Below, in pieces: positions 25,899 through 34,040 of a stretch of 64,000 bases of DNA; the stretch's first letter is position 1, and each line of letters begins with the position of its first letter. The notes under the pieces were generated by a model. The model did no database searches, was not told the origin of the DNA, and saw only the letters and a list, made by a program, of their open reading frames with translations. Both the position numbers and the translations under genes were made by a program. The stretch lies in contig NZ_FWFF01000017.1 of assembly GCF_900163715.1 (NCBI RefSeq), positions 372,001 through 436,000 on the forward strand. Reading direction: 5' to 3'. The stretch is from Brevibacterium yomogidense. Lineage in GTDB: Bacteria; Actinomycetota; Actinomycetes; Actinomycetales; Brevibacteriaceae.

Positions 25899-26969
25899 AT
25901 GAGCTCCCTCACCGCCCAGCCGATCGCGCCGCCAGTCATCGCCCCTGCCCCGCCTGCCCTGACCGGGCGGAGGCGGTCGTGGTCGGTGCGGGCGGTCGCG
26001 CTCGTCGCGCTCGCGGTCGCTCTCGTCCTCGTCGCCGCCGCGTCCGTCGCCTTCGGCGCACGCGGGGTGACCTGGGCGGACATCGTCGCCGGTGTGTCCG
26101 GATCGCAGGAGACCCTCGCCGAGGCCGCCGTCTCGCAGCGCGTCCCCCGCACCCTGCTCGCCGCGGTCGTCGGAGCGGCGCTGGGCGTCTCCGGGGCGCT
26201 GATGCAGGGCGTCAGCCGCAATCCGCTGGCCGACCCCGGCATCTTCGGCATCAACAACGGCGCCGCGCTCTTCGTCGTCATCGGCATGACCTTCTTCAAC
26301 ATGACGGACCAGTACGCCTTCATCTGGGTCGCACTGGCCGGAGCCGCCGTGACCGCGGTCTTCGTCTACCTGGTCGGCTCCCTGGGCCGCGGGGGCACGA
26401 CCCCGCTCAAGCTCGCCCTCGCCGGCGCCGCGACGTCGATCGCGCTGAGCTCGCTCGTGTCCGCCGTCATCCTTCCGCGCGTCGAGGTGATGGACTCGTT
26501 CCGCTTCTGGCAGATCGGCGGCGTGGGCGGCGCCGCGTTCGACACGATCTCCCGGGTCGCCCCGTTCCTCCTCGTCGGCTTCGTGCTGGCGCTCGTGAGC
26601 GCGCGCGGGCTCAACTCGCTGGCGCTCGGCGATGAGATGGCGCGCGGGCTGGGCGTCCACGTCGAGCGCACCCGCATCATCGCCGGCGTGGGCGCCGTCC
26701 TGCTGTGCGGCGGCGCGACTGCGGTCGCCGGTCCCATCGCGTTCATCGGCCTCGTCGTGCCCCACGTGTGCCGCATGCTCTTCGGCCCCGACCACCGGTG
26801 GCTGCTCCCGCTGTCGGCGTGCACCGGTGCAGTGCTGCTCACCGCCTCGGACGTCATCGGCCGGATCATCGCCCGTCCGGAGGAGCTCGAGGTCGGCATC
26901 GTCACCGCGCTCGTCGGCGCACCCTTCTTCATCCTCATCGTCCGCCGCATGAAGGTGCGCGCACTGTGA
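25899..26969 (+). CDS. Ferric-siderophore ABC permease 1 (FecCD family)
   Basis: 356 residues, start at 25899, 26 bp after the binding-protein stop. About ten membrane segments; QRVPRTLLAAVVGAALGVSG, MQGVSRNPLADPGIFGINNGA and GPIAFIGLVVPHVCRML are the family's standard stretches, including the EAA-like coupling loop. The stop overlaps the next permease start (GTGA). Pairs with permease 2 as a BtuC/FhuB-type channel. Confidence 0.93.
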   Translation: MSSLTAQPIAPPVIAPAPPALTGRRRSWSVRAVALVALAVALVLVAAASVAFGARGVTWADIVAGVSGSQETLAEAAVSQRVPRTLLAAVVGAALGVSGALMQGVSRNPLADPGIFGINNGAALFVVIGMTFFNMTDQYAFIWVALAGAAVTAVFVYLVGSLGRGGTTPLKLALAGAATSIALSSLVSAVILPRVEVMDSFRFWQIGGVGGAAFDTISRVAPFLLVGFVLALVSARGLNSLALGDEMARGLGVHVERTRIIAGVGAVLLCGGATAVAGPIAFIGLVVPHVCRMLFGPDHRWLLPLSACTGAVLLTASDVIGRIIARPEELEVGIVTALVGAPFFILIVRRMKVRAL

Positions 26970-28048
26970 AACAGACCGCCGAGGCCCACTCCGGCGCCGA
27001 GGCCCGGGTCGGGTCGGTCATCGAGCGCGTCACCGCGGGCCGCCGGTCGCGGCGGCGCCGCTACCTCCTCGTGTGCGCAGCGCTCACGGTCCTCGTGCTT
27101 GCGATGCTCGCTGTCTCCCTCATGTTCGGTCGCCAGTTCTACGGCCCCGGCGACGTGGTCCGGGTGATCCTGGGCGACGAGGTGCCCGGCGCCTCGTTCA
27201 CGGTCGGCGTGCTGCGGCTGCCGCGTGCACTGGTGGGCATGCTGGCGGGCATCGCATTCGGCATGGCAGGCATCACCTTCCAGACGATGCTGCGCAACCC
27301 CCTCGCCAGCCCGGACATCATCGGGATCAGCTCCGGGGCCTCGGCCGCGGCGGTGTTCAGCATCGTCATGCTGTCCGTATCGGAGACCGCCGTGTCGGTC
27401 GTCGCGACCCTCGCCGCGCTCGTGACCGCGGGGGTCATCTACCTCCTGTCCTTCAAGGGCGGGCTGTCGGGCACGCGGCTGATCCTCATCGGCATCGGCA
27501 TCGCCGCGATGCTCCAGTCCGTCGTCTCGTACGTGATCTCACGGGCCGCGCAGTGGGACCTGCAGACTGCGATGCGATGGCTCAACGGCAACCTCAACGG
27601 CGCGACGATGGAGCAGGCCGCCCCTCTCATCGTGGCGGTGGTGATCGGGGCGGTATTCCTCACGATGCTGTCGAAGGGCCTCGACACGCTGCGACTGGGG
27701 GAGGAGACGTCGGCCGCGCTGGGCGTGAGCGTCGAGCGCACGCGGCTGCTCCTCATCCTCTTCGCCGTCACGCTCCTGGCGTTCGCGACCGCGGCGGCCG
27801 GGCCGGTGGCGTTCGTCGCGTTCCTGTCCGGCCCCATCTCCGTGCGACTGCTGGGCAGGGCGGGATCCGCTGGATCACCGCTCATCCCCGCAGCCTTAGT
27901 GGGTGCCCTCCTCATCCTCGTCGCGGACTTCGCCGGTCAGTACGCGTTCGGCACCCGCTACCCGGTCGGAGTGATCACGGGTGTGCTCGGCGCCCCGTAC
28001 CTCATCTATCTCCTCGTCCGCTCGACCCGTTCCGGAGGCTCGCAGTGA
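26966..28048 (+). CDS. Ferric-siderophore ABC permease 2 (FecCD family)
   Basis: 360 residues from a GTG at 26966 that overlaps the preceding stop; longer in-frame starts fall inside permease 1. A basic N-terminus (RRSRRRRY) precedes the membrane segments. RLPRALVGMLAGIAFGMAG, MLRNPLASPDIIGISSGAS and GPVAFVAFLSGPI match the partner permease. It forms the heterodimeric membrane channel. The stop overlaps the ATPase start (GTGA), so all three genes are translationally coupled. Confidence 0.93.
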   Translation: MKQTAEAHSGAEARVGSVIERVTAGRRSRRRRYLLVCAALTVLVLAMLAVSLMFGRQFYGPGDVVRVILGDEVPGASFTVGVLRLPRALVGMLAGIAFGMAGITFQTMLRNPLASPDIIGISSGASAAAVFSIVMLSVSETAVSVVATLAALVTAGVIYLLSFKGGLSGTRLILIGIGIAAMLQSVVSYVISRAAQWDLQTAMRWLNGNLNGATMEQAAPLIVAVVIGAVFLTMLSKGLDTLRLGEETSAALGVSVERTRLLLILFAVTLLAFATAAAGPVAFVAFLSGPISVRLLGRAGSAGSPLIPAALVGALLILVADFAGQYAFGTRYPVGVITGVLGAPYLIYLLVRSTRSGGSQ

Positions 28049-28866
28049 CCACCGACCATCAGCTCTCAGCCCAGGACGTCACGCTCGGATACGGCGATAG
28101 GGCTGTCATCGAGGGGCTCGACATCGAGCTGGTGCCCGGGGAGATCACCGCGATCGTCGGCTCGAACGGCTGTGGGAAGTCGACGCTGCTCAAGGCGATG
28201 GCACGGCTGCTCACGCCGCAGGCCGGACGCGTCGTGCTCGACGGCAGGGACATCCACACGATGCCGACCAAGGAAGTCGCACGGGTACTGGGTCTGCTCG
28301 CGCAGTCGCCGATCGCGCCGGAGGGCATCATCGTGGCCGACCTCGTGGGCCGGGGGCGGCACCCGCATCAGGGGATGTTCGCCCGCTGGTCCGCGGAGGA
28401 CGACCGCGCGGTCGCAGAGGCGCTCATGGTGACGAACACCGCTGATCTGGCGGAGCGCCCGGTCGATGAGCTGTCCGGAGGTCAGCGTCAGCGCGTCTGG
28501 ATCGCGATGGTGCTCGCGCAGAGGGCGGATCTGCTGCTGCTCGACGAGCCCACCACGTTCCTCGACGTCGCGAACCAGGTCGAGGTGCTCGACCTCCTCA
28601 CGGATCTGAACCGCAGGTCGGGCACGACGATCGCGATGGTGCTGCACGATCTGAACATGGCGGCCCGGTATGCGGACCGGCTGGTCGCCGTGCACGACGG
28701 TGGAGTGTTCGCACGCGGTCTGCCGGAGGAGGTGCTGACCGAGGAGACGGTGCAGAGGGTCTTCGGCCTCACGTCCCGGGTCATCGAGGACCCGGTCTCG
28801 GGCAAGCCGCTCGTGCTGCCGGTGGGACGGCACCATTCCTCGCCGGACGCAGGCGCCGGCTGGTAA
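28045..28866 (+). CDS. Ferric-siderophore ABC transporter ATPase
   Basis: 273 residues from a GTG at 28045 with CGGAGG 7 nt upstream. Walker A GSNGCGKST (about 39-47), signature LSGGQRQR, Walker B LLLLDEPTTFLD and switch His in VLHDLNM are all intact. FepC/FhuC-type. It powers the permease pair encoded just upstream. Last gene of the iron operon; no clear hairpin separates it from the convergent cstR gene 36 bp on. Confidence 0.94.
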   Translation: MTTDHQLSAQDVTLGYGDRAVIEGLDIELVPGEITAIVGSNGCGKSTLLKAMARLLTPQAGRVVLDGRDIHTMPTKEVARVLGLLAQSPIAPEGIIVADLVGRGRHPHQGMFARWSAEDDRAVAEALMVTNTADLAERPVDELSGGQRQRVWIAMVLAQRADLLLLDEPTTFLDVANQVEVLDLLTDLNRRSGTTIAMVLHDLNMAARYADRLVAVHDGGVFARGLPEEVLTEETVQRVFGLTSRVIEDPVSGKPLVLPVGRHHSSPDAGAGW

Positions 28867-28902
28867 CGGCATGAGGATCCGGTTGGCGTGCGTGAGGCTG
28901 GA

Positions 28903-29205
28903 TCAGGCGAGGGAGAGGAACAGCTTCTCGAGCTCCTCCGGGCTTTCTGCGCCGTCTCCGTCGGGGTCCGTCATGCACTGCCGCATCGCGTGTGAGATCA
29001 CGAGGAACCCTGCCCGATCGAGCGCCTTCGACACTGCGGACAGCTGCTGGACGACTTCGCGGCAGTGGGAATCGTCTTCGACCGAATCGATCACCGCGGC
29101 CAGCTGACCCTGCGCGCGCTTGAGGCGGTTGAGAATCTTCTTCTTCGCCTCCGGATCGTGAGCGATCGATTCTGGCAATGCCATGTTCTCGCGGGCTGCA
29201 GTCAT
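28903..29205 (-). CDS. cstR: CstR-like persulfide-sensing repressor (CsoR/DUF156 family)
   Basis: 100 residues, ATG at 29205 with AAGGA upstream. All-helical CsoR-family core (KKKILNRLKRAQGQLAAVIDSVED). The two conserved cysteines, Cys48 (SHCREV) and Cys77 (AMRQCM), are 29 apart as in CsoR and CstR. The copper-ligand His four residues before the second Cys is Ala73 here, which argues for a CstR-type thiol sensor instead of a copper sensor. It is divergent from Cys-rich microproteins and a CstB-like gene with two family operators between, so it likely de-represses them when reactive sulfur species modify its cysteines. Confidence 0.85.
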   Translation of the reverse strand: MTAARENMALPESIAHDPEAKKKILNRLKRAQGQLAAVIDSVEDDSHCREVVQQLSAVSKALDRAGFLVISHAMRQCMTDPDGDGAESPEELEKLFLSLA

Positions 29206-29250
29206 CCTGTGTCCTTATGCTCGTTGGAGGGGTCGGGGGTAGCTCTCAGC

Positions 29251-29266
29251 ATACCTGTGGGGGTAT
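29251..29266. promoter_or_regulatory. CsoR/CstR-family operator 1
   Basis: ATACCTGTGGGGGTAT matches the G/C-tract-flanked ATACC..GGGGTAT operators of CsoR-family repressors. It lies 46 bp upstream of cstR and 60 bp upstream of the first microprotein gene. Confidence 0.8.
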
Positions 29267-29281
29267 AGTGCTTCCAGCTGG

Positions 29282-29297
29282 ATACCCGTGGGGGTAT
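29282..29297. promoter_or_regulatory. CsoR/CstR-family operator 2
   Basis: ATACCCGTGGGGGTAT differs from operator 1 at one base. The two sites are 31 bp apart (about three helical turns), so tetramers would bind on the same face of the DNA and cover both divergent promoters. Confidence 0.8.
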
Positions 29298-29325
29298 GTG
29301 TCATGCGGAGAGAAGAGGTGTCGTG

Positions 29326-29511
29326 ATGTGCCGAGCTGCGAAGTGTCGCACCTGCGGAAAGACGACGTGGGCTGGGTGCGGACAGCACGTTGCCCAGGTC
29401 AAGAAGGTCGTCCCGACGGCTGAATGGTGCGGCGGGAAGCACTCGCCCGCAGAGATGTCCGCGGCGCGAGCGGAGCGGGGCGGGCTCTTCGCGCGCCTCT
29501 TCAATCGCTGA
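29326..29511 (+). CDS. Cys-rich microprotein, 61 residues
   Basis: Start at the ATG at 29326 (AGAAGAGGTG upstream); an in-frame start at 29296 would lie in operator 2. Cys at 2, 7, 10, 18 and 35 and His at 21 give the pattern C-x4-C-x2-C-x7-C-x2-H, with CRTCGKTTWAGCGQH at residues 7-21. This resembles a small zinc-binding knuckle or a thiol carrier. A basic C-terminus ends ARLFNR. It shares its core with the 39-residue protein 75 bp downstream. Expression is probably under the CstR operators. Homologous small proteins are common but uncharacterised in actinobacteria, as far as I recall. Confidence 0.75.
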   Translation: MCRAAKCRTCGKTTWAGCGQHVAQVKKVVPTAEWCGGKHSPAEMSAARAERGGLFARLFNR

Positions 29512-29586
29512 CAGTCGTCGCTGTGAGGTGACCACGGGGTGTCCGGCGGTCACACTGGGTAGAGGAATAGGAGAAGAGGAGAAACT

Positions 29587-29706
29587 ATGTGCCGACGAGT
29601 CACCTGCCGCACGTGTGAGAAGCCCACCTGGATGGGATGCGGAGACCACATCGAAGACGCGCTCGCCGGGGTGCCGCAGGCGGACCGCTGCCACTGCCGC
29701 GACTGA
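29587..29706 (+). CDS. Cys-rich microprotein, 39 residues, paralog of the preceding gene
   Basis: ATG at 29587 after a GAGGAG-like site. The sequence has Cys 2, 7, 10, 18, 35 and 37, with His 21 and 36; CRTCEKPTWMGCGDH (7-21) repeats the core of the neighbour with identical spacing. It ends RCHCRD. The tiny size and eight possible metal or persulfide ligands suggest a zinc knuckle or sulfur carrier. It lies 56 bp upstream of cstB on the same strand, hence probably co-transcribed. Confidence 0.72.
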   Translation: MCRRVTCRTCEKPTWMGCGDHIEDALAGVPQADRCHCRD

Positions 29707-29734
29707 ACACCGAGACTGAACACCGAGACTGAAC
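29701..29734 (+). repeat. 13-bp tandem repeat over the microprotein stop codon
   Basis: GACTGAACACCGA occurs at 29701 and 29714, with a partial third copy at 29727. The first copy contains the TGA stop of the 39-residue gene. Confidence 0.9.
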
Positions 29735-29762
29735 TCGTACCGCCGATCTCAGGGAGACTCCC

Positions 29763-31181
29763 ATGCTCTTGGAACGCATCTACGACGAAGACCTCGCGCA
29801 CGCGAGCTACATCATCGGCTGCCAGGCGGAAGGCGAGGCGCTCGTCATCGATCCTCGCCGGGACCTCGGCGACTACCTCCGCATCGCAGAGGCGAACGGC
29901 ATGCGGATCGTCGGCGTCACGGAGACGCACATCCACGCCGACTACCTCTCCGGCACCCGTGAGCTCGCCGCGGCGACCGGGGCGACGGTGTACGTGTCGG
30001 ACGAGGGCGGCCCGGACTGGACGTACGGGTCCGATTTCGATGGCGCGGTGCGGATGAAGGACGGCCACGAGATCCGGTTCGGCAAGATCACCGTGCGGGC
30101 CGTGCACACTCCCGGGCACACACCGGAGCATATGTCCCTGCTGGTGACGGACGGTGCGCAGGCCGATGCGCCGGGCTTCATGCTCACGGGCGACTTCGTC
30201 TTCGTCGGCGACCTGGGCCGGCCTGACCTCCTGGATGAGGCTGCCGGGGGAGTGGACACACGCTTCGGGGGCGGGAAGCAGCTCTTCGCCAGCCTGCGCG
30301 ACCGCTTCCTCGCCCTGCCGGACTACGTGCAGGTGCTCCCGGCCCACGGTGCGGGCAGCGCGTGCGGCAAGGCGCTGGGTGCGATCCCGACGACGACCGT
30401 CGGGTACGAGCGGACCTTCGCCTGGTGGGCGCCGTACCTCCGCGAGGACGACGAGCAGGGGTTCCTCGACGAACTGCTGGACGGACAGCCGGACGCGCAC
30501 GCGTATTTCGGTCGCATGAAGCGGCAGAACCGGGAGGGGCCGGCAGTGCTGGGTGCCGTACCGGACCTCGTCGAGTACTCCGCCGACGACCTGCGACCAG
30601 AGCTGGAGGCCGACCGGATGATCCTGGTCGACACCCGGCACAACAGCCTCGTGCACGAAGGCACCGTGCCCGGATCGCTCAACATCCCGGGTGCCGCGAA
30701 GACCGCGAGCTTCGGTGCCTGGGCCTACAACCCGGAGGCCGAGACACGGGCGCTCGTGCTGCTGGCAGATTCGGCGGAGGACGCCGAGCGCATGCGCGAT
30801 CATCTTGTGCGGGTCGGCATCGACACGGTCCAGGGGTGGATCGGCTCGCTTGAGGGGCTGGATCTGGTGCCGCCGCGCCTCGTCGCGCCGCAGGACCTGG
30901 ACGATCTCGAGCGGGTCATGCTGCTCGACGTGCGGAACAAGACGGAGTACGCGTCAGGACACCTTCCGGGTGCGCAGCAGCTGTCGGGCGGTCGCGTCCT
31001 GTGGCACATGGATGCACTCCCGCAGGACGGCACGATCGTCACCTACTGCCAGAGCGGGGTCCGCAGCAGCGTGGCGGCGAGCGCGCTGCGCCGGCAGGGG
31101 TATGACATCGCAGAGCTCGATGGCAGCTACCTGGGATGGACCGCGATCGCGGGCAGCGAACCGGTCGTCGCAGAGGCCTAG
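29763..31181 (+). CDS. cstB: CstB-like persulfide dioxygenase-rhodanese fusion
   Basis: 472 residues. N-terminal metallo-beta-lactamase persulfide dioxygenase (THIHADYLSG with His56, His58, Asp60; HTPGHTPEH; GDFVFVGDLGRPD) about 1-240. A degenerate rhodanese-like domain follows about 280-365, lacking an active Cys (LVLLADSAEDA). A complete rhodanese domain covers about 380-470 with the active loop CQSGVRS (Cys429). This three-part layout is that of Staphylococcus CstB, a non-heme iron enzyme that turns persulfides into thiosulfate. With the divergent CstR-like repressor it forms a reactive-sulfur detoxification unit. Confidence 0.9.
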   Translation: MLLERIYDEDLAHASYIIGCQAEGEALVIDPRRDLGDYLRIAEANGMRIVGVTETHIHADYLSGTRELAAATGATVYVSDEGGPDWTYGSDFDGAVRMKDGHEIRFGKITVRAVHTPGHTPEHMSLLVTDGAQADAPGFMLTGDFVFVGDLGRPDLLDEAAGGVDTRFGGGKQLFASLRDRFLALPDYVQVLPAHGAGSACGKALGAIPTTTVGYERTFAWWAPYLREDDEQGFLDELLDGQPDAHAYFGRMKRQNREGPAVLGAVPDLVEYSADDLRPELEADRMILVDTRHNSLVHEGTVPGSLNIPGAAKTASFGAWAYNPEAETRALVLLADSAEDAERMRDHLVRVGIDTVQGWIGSLEGLDLVPPRLVAPQDLDDLERVMLLDVRNKTEYASGHLPGAQQLSGGRVLWHMDALPQDGTIVTYCQSGVRSSVAASALRRQGYDIAELDGSYLGWTAIAGSEPVVAEA

Positions 31182-31197
31182 TTCTCAGAGACACGGC

Positions 31198-31236
31198 CCG
31201 CGGCCGTCCGATTCCGACAGGGACGGACGGCCGTGG
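31198..31236 (+). terminator. Hairpin terminator after cstB
   Basis: Arms 31198-31210 and 31224-31236 (13 positions, one G-T pair) around 13 nt, 16 bp after the stop. Confidence 0.7.
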
Positions 31237-31381
31237 GCGTCTTCGCCGACACCTTCGCCGACGTCCTCGGTGACCCACCGCACGCACCCCCGGGAACAAA
31301 ACTCGCCTCCTATAGGTTAAAGTTTTCAGTAAGTAGTTGAGGAGTGAACAACTCAACTGGACCATGAGCCTGGAGGCAGCG

Positions 31382-32563
31382 ATGGAATTCGGCATCTTCA
31401 CGATCGGCGACGTCACGACCGACCCGACCAACGGCACGACGCCCACAGAGGGCGAGCGGATCAAGGCGACCGTCACGATCGCCAAGCACGCGGAAGAGGC
31501 GGGCCTGGACGTCTTCGCGACGGGCCAGCACCACAACCCGCCGTTCACCGCACCCGCGAACCCGCCGGTGCTGCTCGCGAACATCGCGGCGCAGACGGAG
31601 CGCATCCAGCTCTCGACCGCCACGACGCTCATCACGACGACGGACCCCGTGCGCATCGCGGAGGACTACTCCTACCTGCAGCACCTGGCCGGCGGCCGCG
31701 TCGATCTCACGATGGGCCGCGGCAACACCGGTCCCGTCTACCCGTGGTTCGGCAAGGACATCCGCCAGGGCATCCCGCTCGCAGTGGAGAACTACAACCT
31801 GCTCTACCGCCTGTGGCGCGAGAAGAACCTCGACTGGGACGGAAACTTCCGCACACCGCTCAACTCCTTCACCGTCACGCCGTGGCCCCTGGACGAGGTG
31901 CCGCCGTTCGTGTGGCACGGCTCGATCCGCAGCCCGGAGATCGCGGAGCAGGCCGCCTACTACGGCGACGGGTTCTTCCACAACAACATCTTCTGGCCCA
32001 CCAGCCACACCGCGCGCATGGTGAACCTCTACCGCCAGCGCTACGAGTACTACGGCCACGGTCGCGCCGACCAGGCGTTCGTCGGTCTGGGCGGTCAGGT
32101 CTTCATGGACAAGGATTCGCAGGAGGCGAAGCGGAGATTCCGCCCGTACTTCGACAACGCGCCCGTCTACGGCCACGGCCCCAGCATGGAAGACTTCACG
32201 GAGCAGACGCCGCTCACGGTCGGTTCGCCCCAGGAGGTCATCGAGCGCTACGCGGGCTTCCGCGAGTGGGCCGGCGACTACCAGCGCCAGCTCTTCCTCA
32301 TGGACCACGCAGGGCTGCCGCTCAAGACGGTGCTCGAGCAGATCGACATCCTCGGCGAGCAGGTCGTCCCCGAACTCCGGAAGGAGTTCGCGGCCAACCG
32401 TCCGGCGGACATCCCCGAGGCTCCCACGCATGAGTGGCTCGTCGCCCGCCAGCGCGCAGGCAACGCCCCGGTCCCCGGCGGTGCTCCCGGCACCCGCGCG
32501 CACGAGGACCGCCTCGCCGCCCAGGAAGCAGAGCGCGCGAAGGCCGACTCCGGCTCCAGGTGA
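31382..32563 (+). CDS. LLM-class flavin-dependent monooxygenase (CE1758-type)
   Basis: 393 residues from the ATG at 31382, with TGGAGG 6 nt upstream; earlier in-frame starts lack a site. Luciferase-like TIM barrel: MEFGIFTIGDV start, DVFATGQHHNPPF, TTTDPVRIAEDYSYLQHLAGGR and GRGNTGP. It belongs with the corynebacterial LLM family that is nearly always paired with a dedicated FMN reductase, which is the next gene here. It should use reduced FMN and O2 on an unknown substrate. The C-terminal 40 residues are charged and low complexity. Confidence 0.88.
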   Translation: MEFGIFTIGDVTTDPTNGTTPTEGERIKATVTIAKHAEEAGLDVFATGQHHNPPFTAPANPPVLLANIAAQTERIQLSTATTLITTTDPVRIAEDYSYLQHLAGGRVDLTMGRGNTGPVYPWFGKDIRQGIPLAVENYNLLYRLWREKNLDWDGNFRTPLNSFTVTPWPLDEVPPFVWHGSIRSPEIAEQAAYYGDGFFHNNIFWPTSHTARMVNLYRQRYEYYGHGRADQAFVGLGGQVFMDKDSQEAKRRFRPYFDNAPVYGHGPSMEDFTEQTPLTVGSPQEVIERYAGFREWAGDYQRQLFLMDHAGLPLKTVLEQIDILGEQVVPELRKEFAANRPADIPEAPTHEWLVARQRAGNAPVPGGAPGTRAHEDRLAAQEAERAKADSGSR

Positions 32564-32600
32564 TCGAGCCGCCCCACGTCATTCCAGAGAGGATTTCACC

Positions 32601-33446
32601 ATGATCGAGATCGTCGCAGTGTCGACCGGCCTCAGCGAGGACTCCACCACCACGCGGCTGGCCCAGCGCATGCTCTCCTCCGCAGAGGGCGCGTTCGCAG
32701 CCCGAGGTGCGGAGGTCACAACCACCCACATCAACGTGCGCACCCTGGCGAAGGCGCTCGTCGACCTCACCGTCTCCGGTTTCCCCGCCCGTGAGCTGGA
32801 CGAGGCGTTCGCCGCAGTCAAGCGGGCCTCGGCGGTCATCACGGTGGCGCCCGTCTACAAGGCGGCGCCGGCCGGCATCCACACCCTGTTCTGGCAGCTC
32901 ATCGACGATGCGTCGCTGGCGGGCACCCCGGTGCTGCTGGGCGGGACCGGCGGCACGCCCCGTCACTCGCTCGCAGCGGAGTCCACGCTGCGCCCGATGA
33001 TCGCCTACCTCAAGGGGTTTGCGCTGCCCACCTCCGTGTTCGCTGCCACCGACGACTGGGGCGGGGGCGAGCAGGCCGGCCTCGACCGCCGCATCACCCA
33101 GGCGACGGATGAGCTGGCGGAGCTCGCGCTCGCCCTCAACCCGGCCTCGGTCGGCACGCGTGAGGACACCGCCGCCGAGGCCGACCCCGGCACCCAGCCG
33201 ACCGGAACCCCGGCGGTCGGAGCTTCGGTGGCTGGAGCCCAGTCGACCGACAGCCATCCGACCGACGCCTCGACGACGGAGTCCGATGACTATGCCCGGG
33301 ACATCCCATATGCGGGGCCTGCGGACGAATCGGGCAAGTCGGCCATCACCCCGCGCGGCCTGGGCGACCGGGCGCGCGACGAGCGCGCCCGAGACGAGTT
33401 CGACCCCGCGTCGGTGACTCCGTTCTCGCTCCTCCTGGGACAGTGA
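32601..33446 (+). CDS. NAD(P)H-dependent FMN reductase (CE1759-type partner)
   Basis: 281 residues from the ATG at 32601 (AGAGAGG upstream). Flavodoxin-like fold: VAVSTGLSEDSTTTRLAQRM near the start, VAPVYKAAPAGIHTLFWQL and LLGGTGGTPRHSLA. It supplies reduced FMN to the LLM enzyme encoded 37 bp upstream. The reductase domain ends near residue 185; the following 95 residues are a Thr/Asp/Ala/Gly-rich tail ending SVTPFSLLLGQ. The end may be a docking peptide. The stop overlaps the MarR start (GTGA). Confidence 0.86.
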   Translation: MIEIVAVSTGLSEDSTTTRLAQRMLSSAEGAFAARGAEVTTTHINVRTLAKALVDLTVSGFPARELDEAFAAVKRASAVITVAPVYKAAPAGIHTLFWQLIDDASLAGTPVLLGGTGGTPRHSLAAESTLRPMIAYLKGFALPTSVFAATDDWGGGEQAGLDRRITQATDELAELALALNPASVGTREDTAAEADPGTQPTGTPAVGASVAGAQSTDSHPTDASTTESDDYARDIPYAGPADESGKSAITPRGLGDRARDERARDEFDPASVTPFSLLLGQ

Positions 33447-34006
33447 GCGGCGTGGCCGACGGACCAGCCGGCGAAGAGCGTCTCCACCCCAGTGAGCCTC
33501 GACCCCAGCTCCTGGGCAGCCAGCCCGGTGCCGGCCTGCTGGCGCCGGAGCCTCGCCGCGACCTGCTGGGCGACGCCCGCACGATGGAGGCATGGCGGCT
33601 CTACTTCGAGACCTCGCAGCGGGTGATGGCCCAGCTGGGAGCGGCTCTCAAGGACGACGCGGGGATGGATCTCGCGGACTACAACCTCCTCATGGTGCTC
33701 GCGGAGGCGCCGCAGCGCACGCTGCGGATGACGGTGCTCGCGGAGAAGATCGTCTTCTCCGTCCCGCGGCTCAGCTATCGCATCGGAGTGCTGGTCGACC
33801 GGGGCTGGGTGCTGAAGGAGTCCTGCACCGAGGACCGCCGCGCTCACAACATAATCCTCACCGAAGCCGGCACGGCGGCCCTCATCGCCGCCGGTCGCGA
33901 TCATCGCGCGCAGATCCATGAGGTGTTCGACGCGCAGCTGGACGCCGAGGACATCGACGACCTGGCGCGCATCATGGGCAAGATGAGGAATGCCATCGAC
34001 GTCTGA
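33443..34006 (+). CDS. MarR family transcriptional regulator
   Basis: 187 residues from a GTG overlapping the FMN-reductase stop. The first 45 residues are low complexity; the winged-helix core begins near METWRLYFETS-like residue 48 (MEAWRLYF) and includes TVLAEKIVFSVPRLSYRIGVLVDRGW and EDRRAHNIILTEAG (wing). A start at the Met of MEAW is possible. Third gene of the LLM/FMN-reductase/MarR unit and presumably its regulator. Confidence 0.85.
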   Translation: MSGVADGPAGEERLHPSEPRPQLLGSQPGAGLLAPEPRRDLLGDARTMEAWRLYFETSQRVMAQLGAALKDDAGMDLADYNLLMVLAEAPQRTLRMTVLAEKIVFSVPRLSYRIGVLVDRGWVLKESCTEDRRAHNIILTEAGTAALIAAGRDHRAQIHEVFDAQLDAEDIDDLARIMGKMRNAIDV

Positions 34007-34040
34007 GGGTCATGTCCGAGCCTCATGCCAGACTGGTCGC

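Noticed and set aside
28903..29205. Copper-sensing CsoR assignment for the repressor
   Set aside because: The His ligand four residues before the second Cys is absent (Ala73), and the neighbour is a persulfide dioxygenase, not a copper ATPase.
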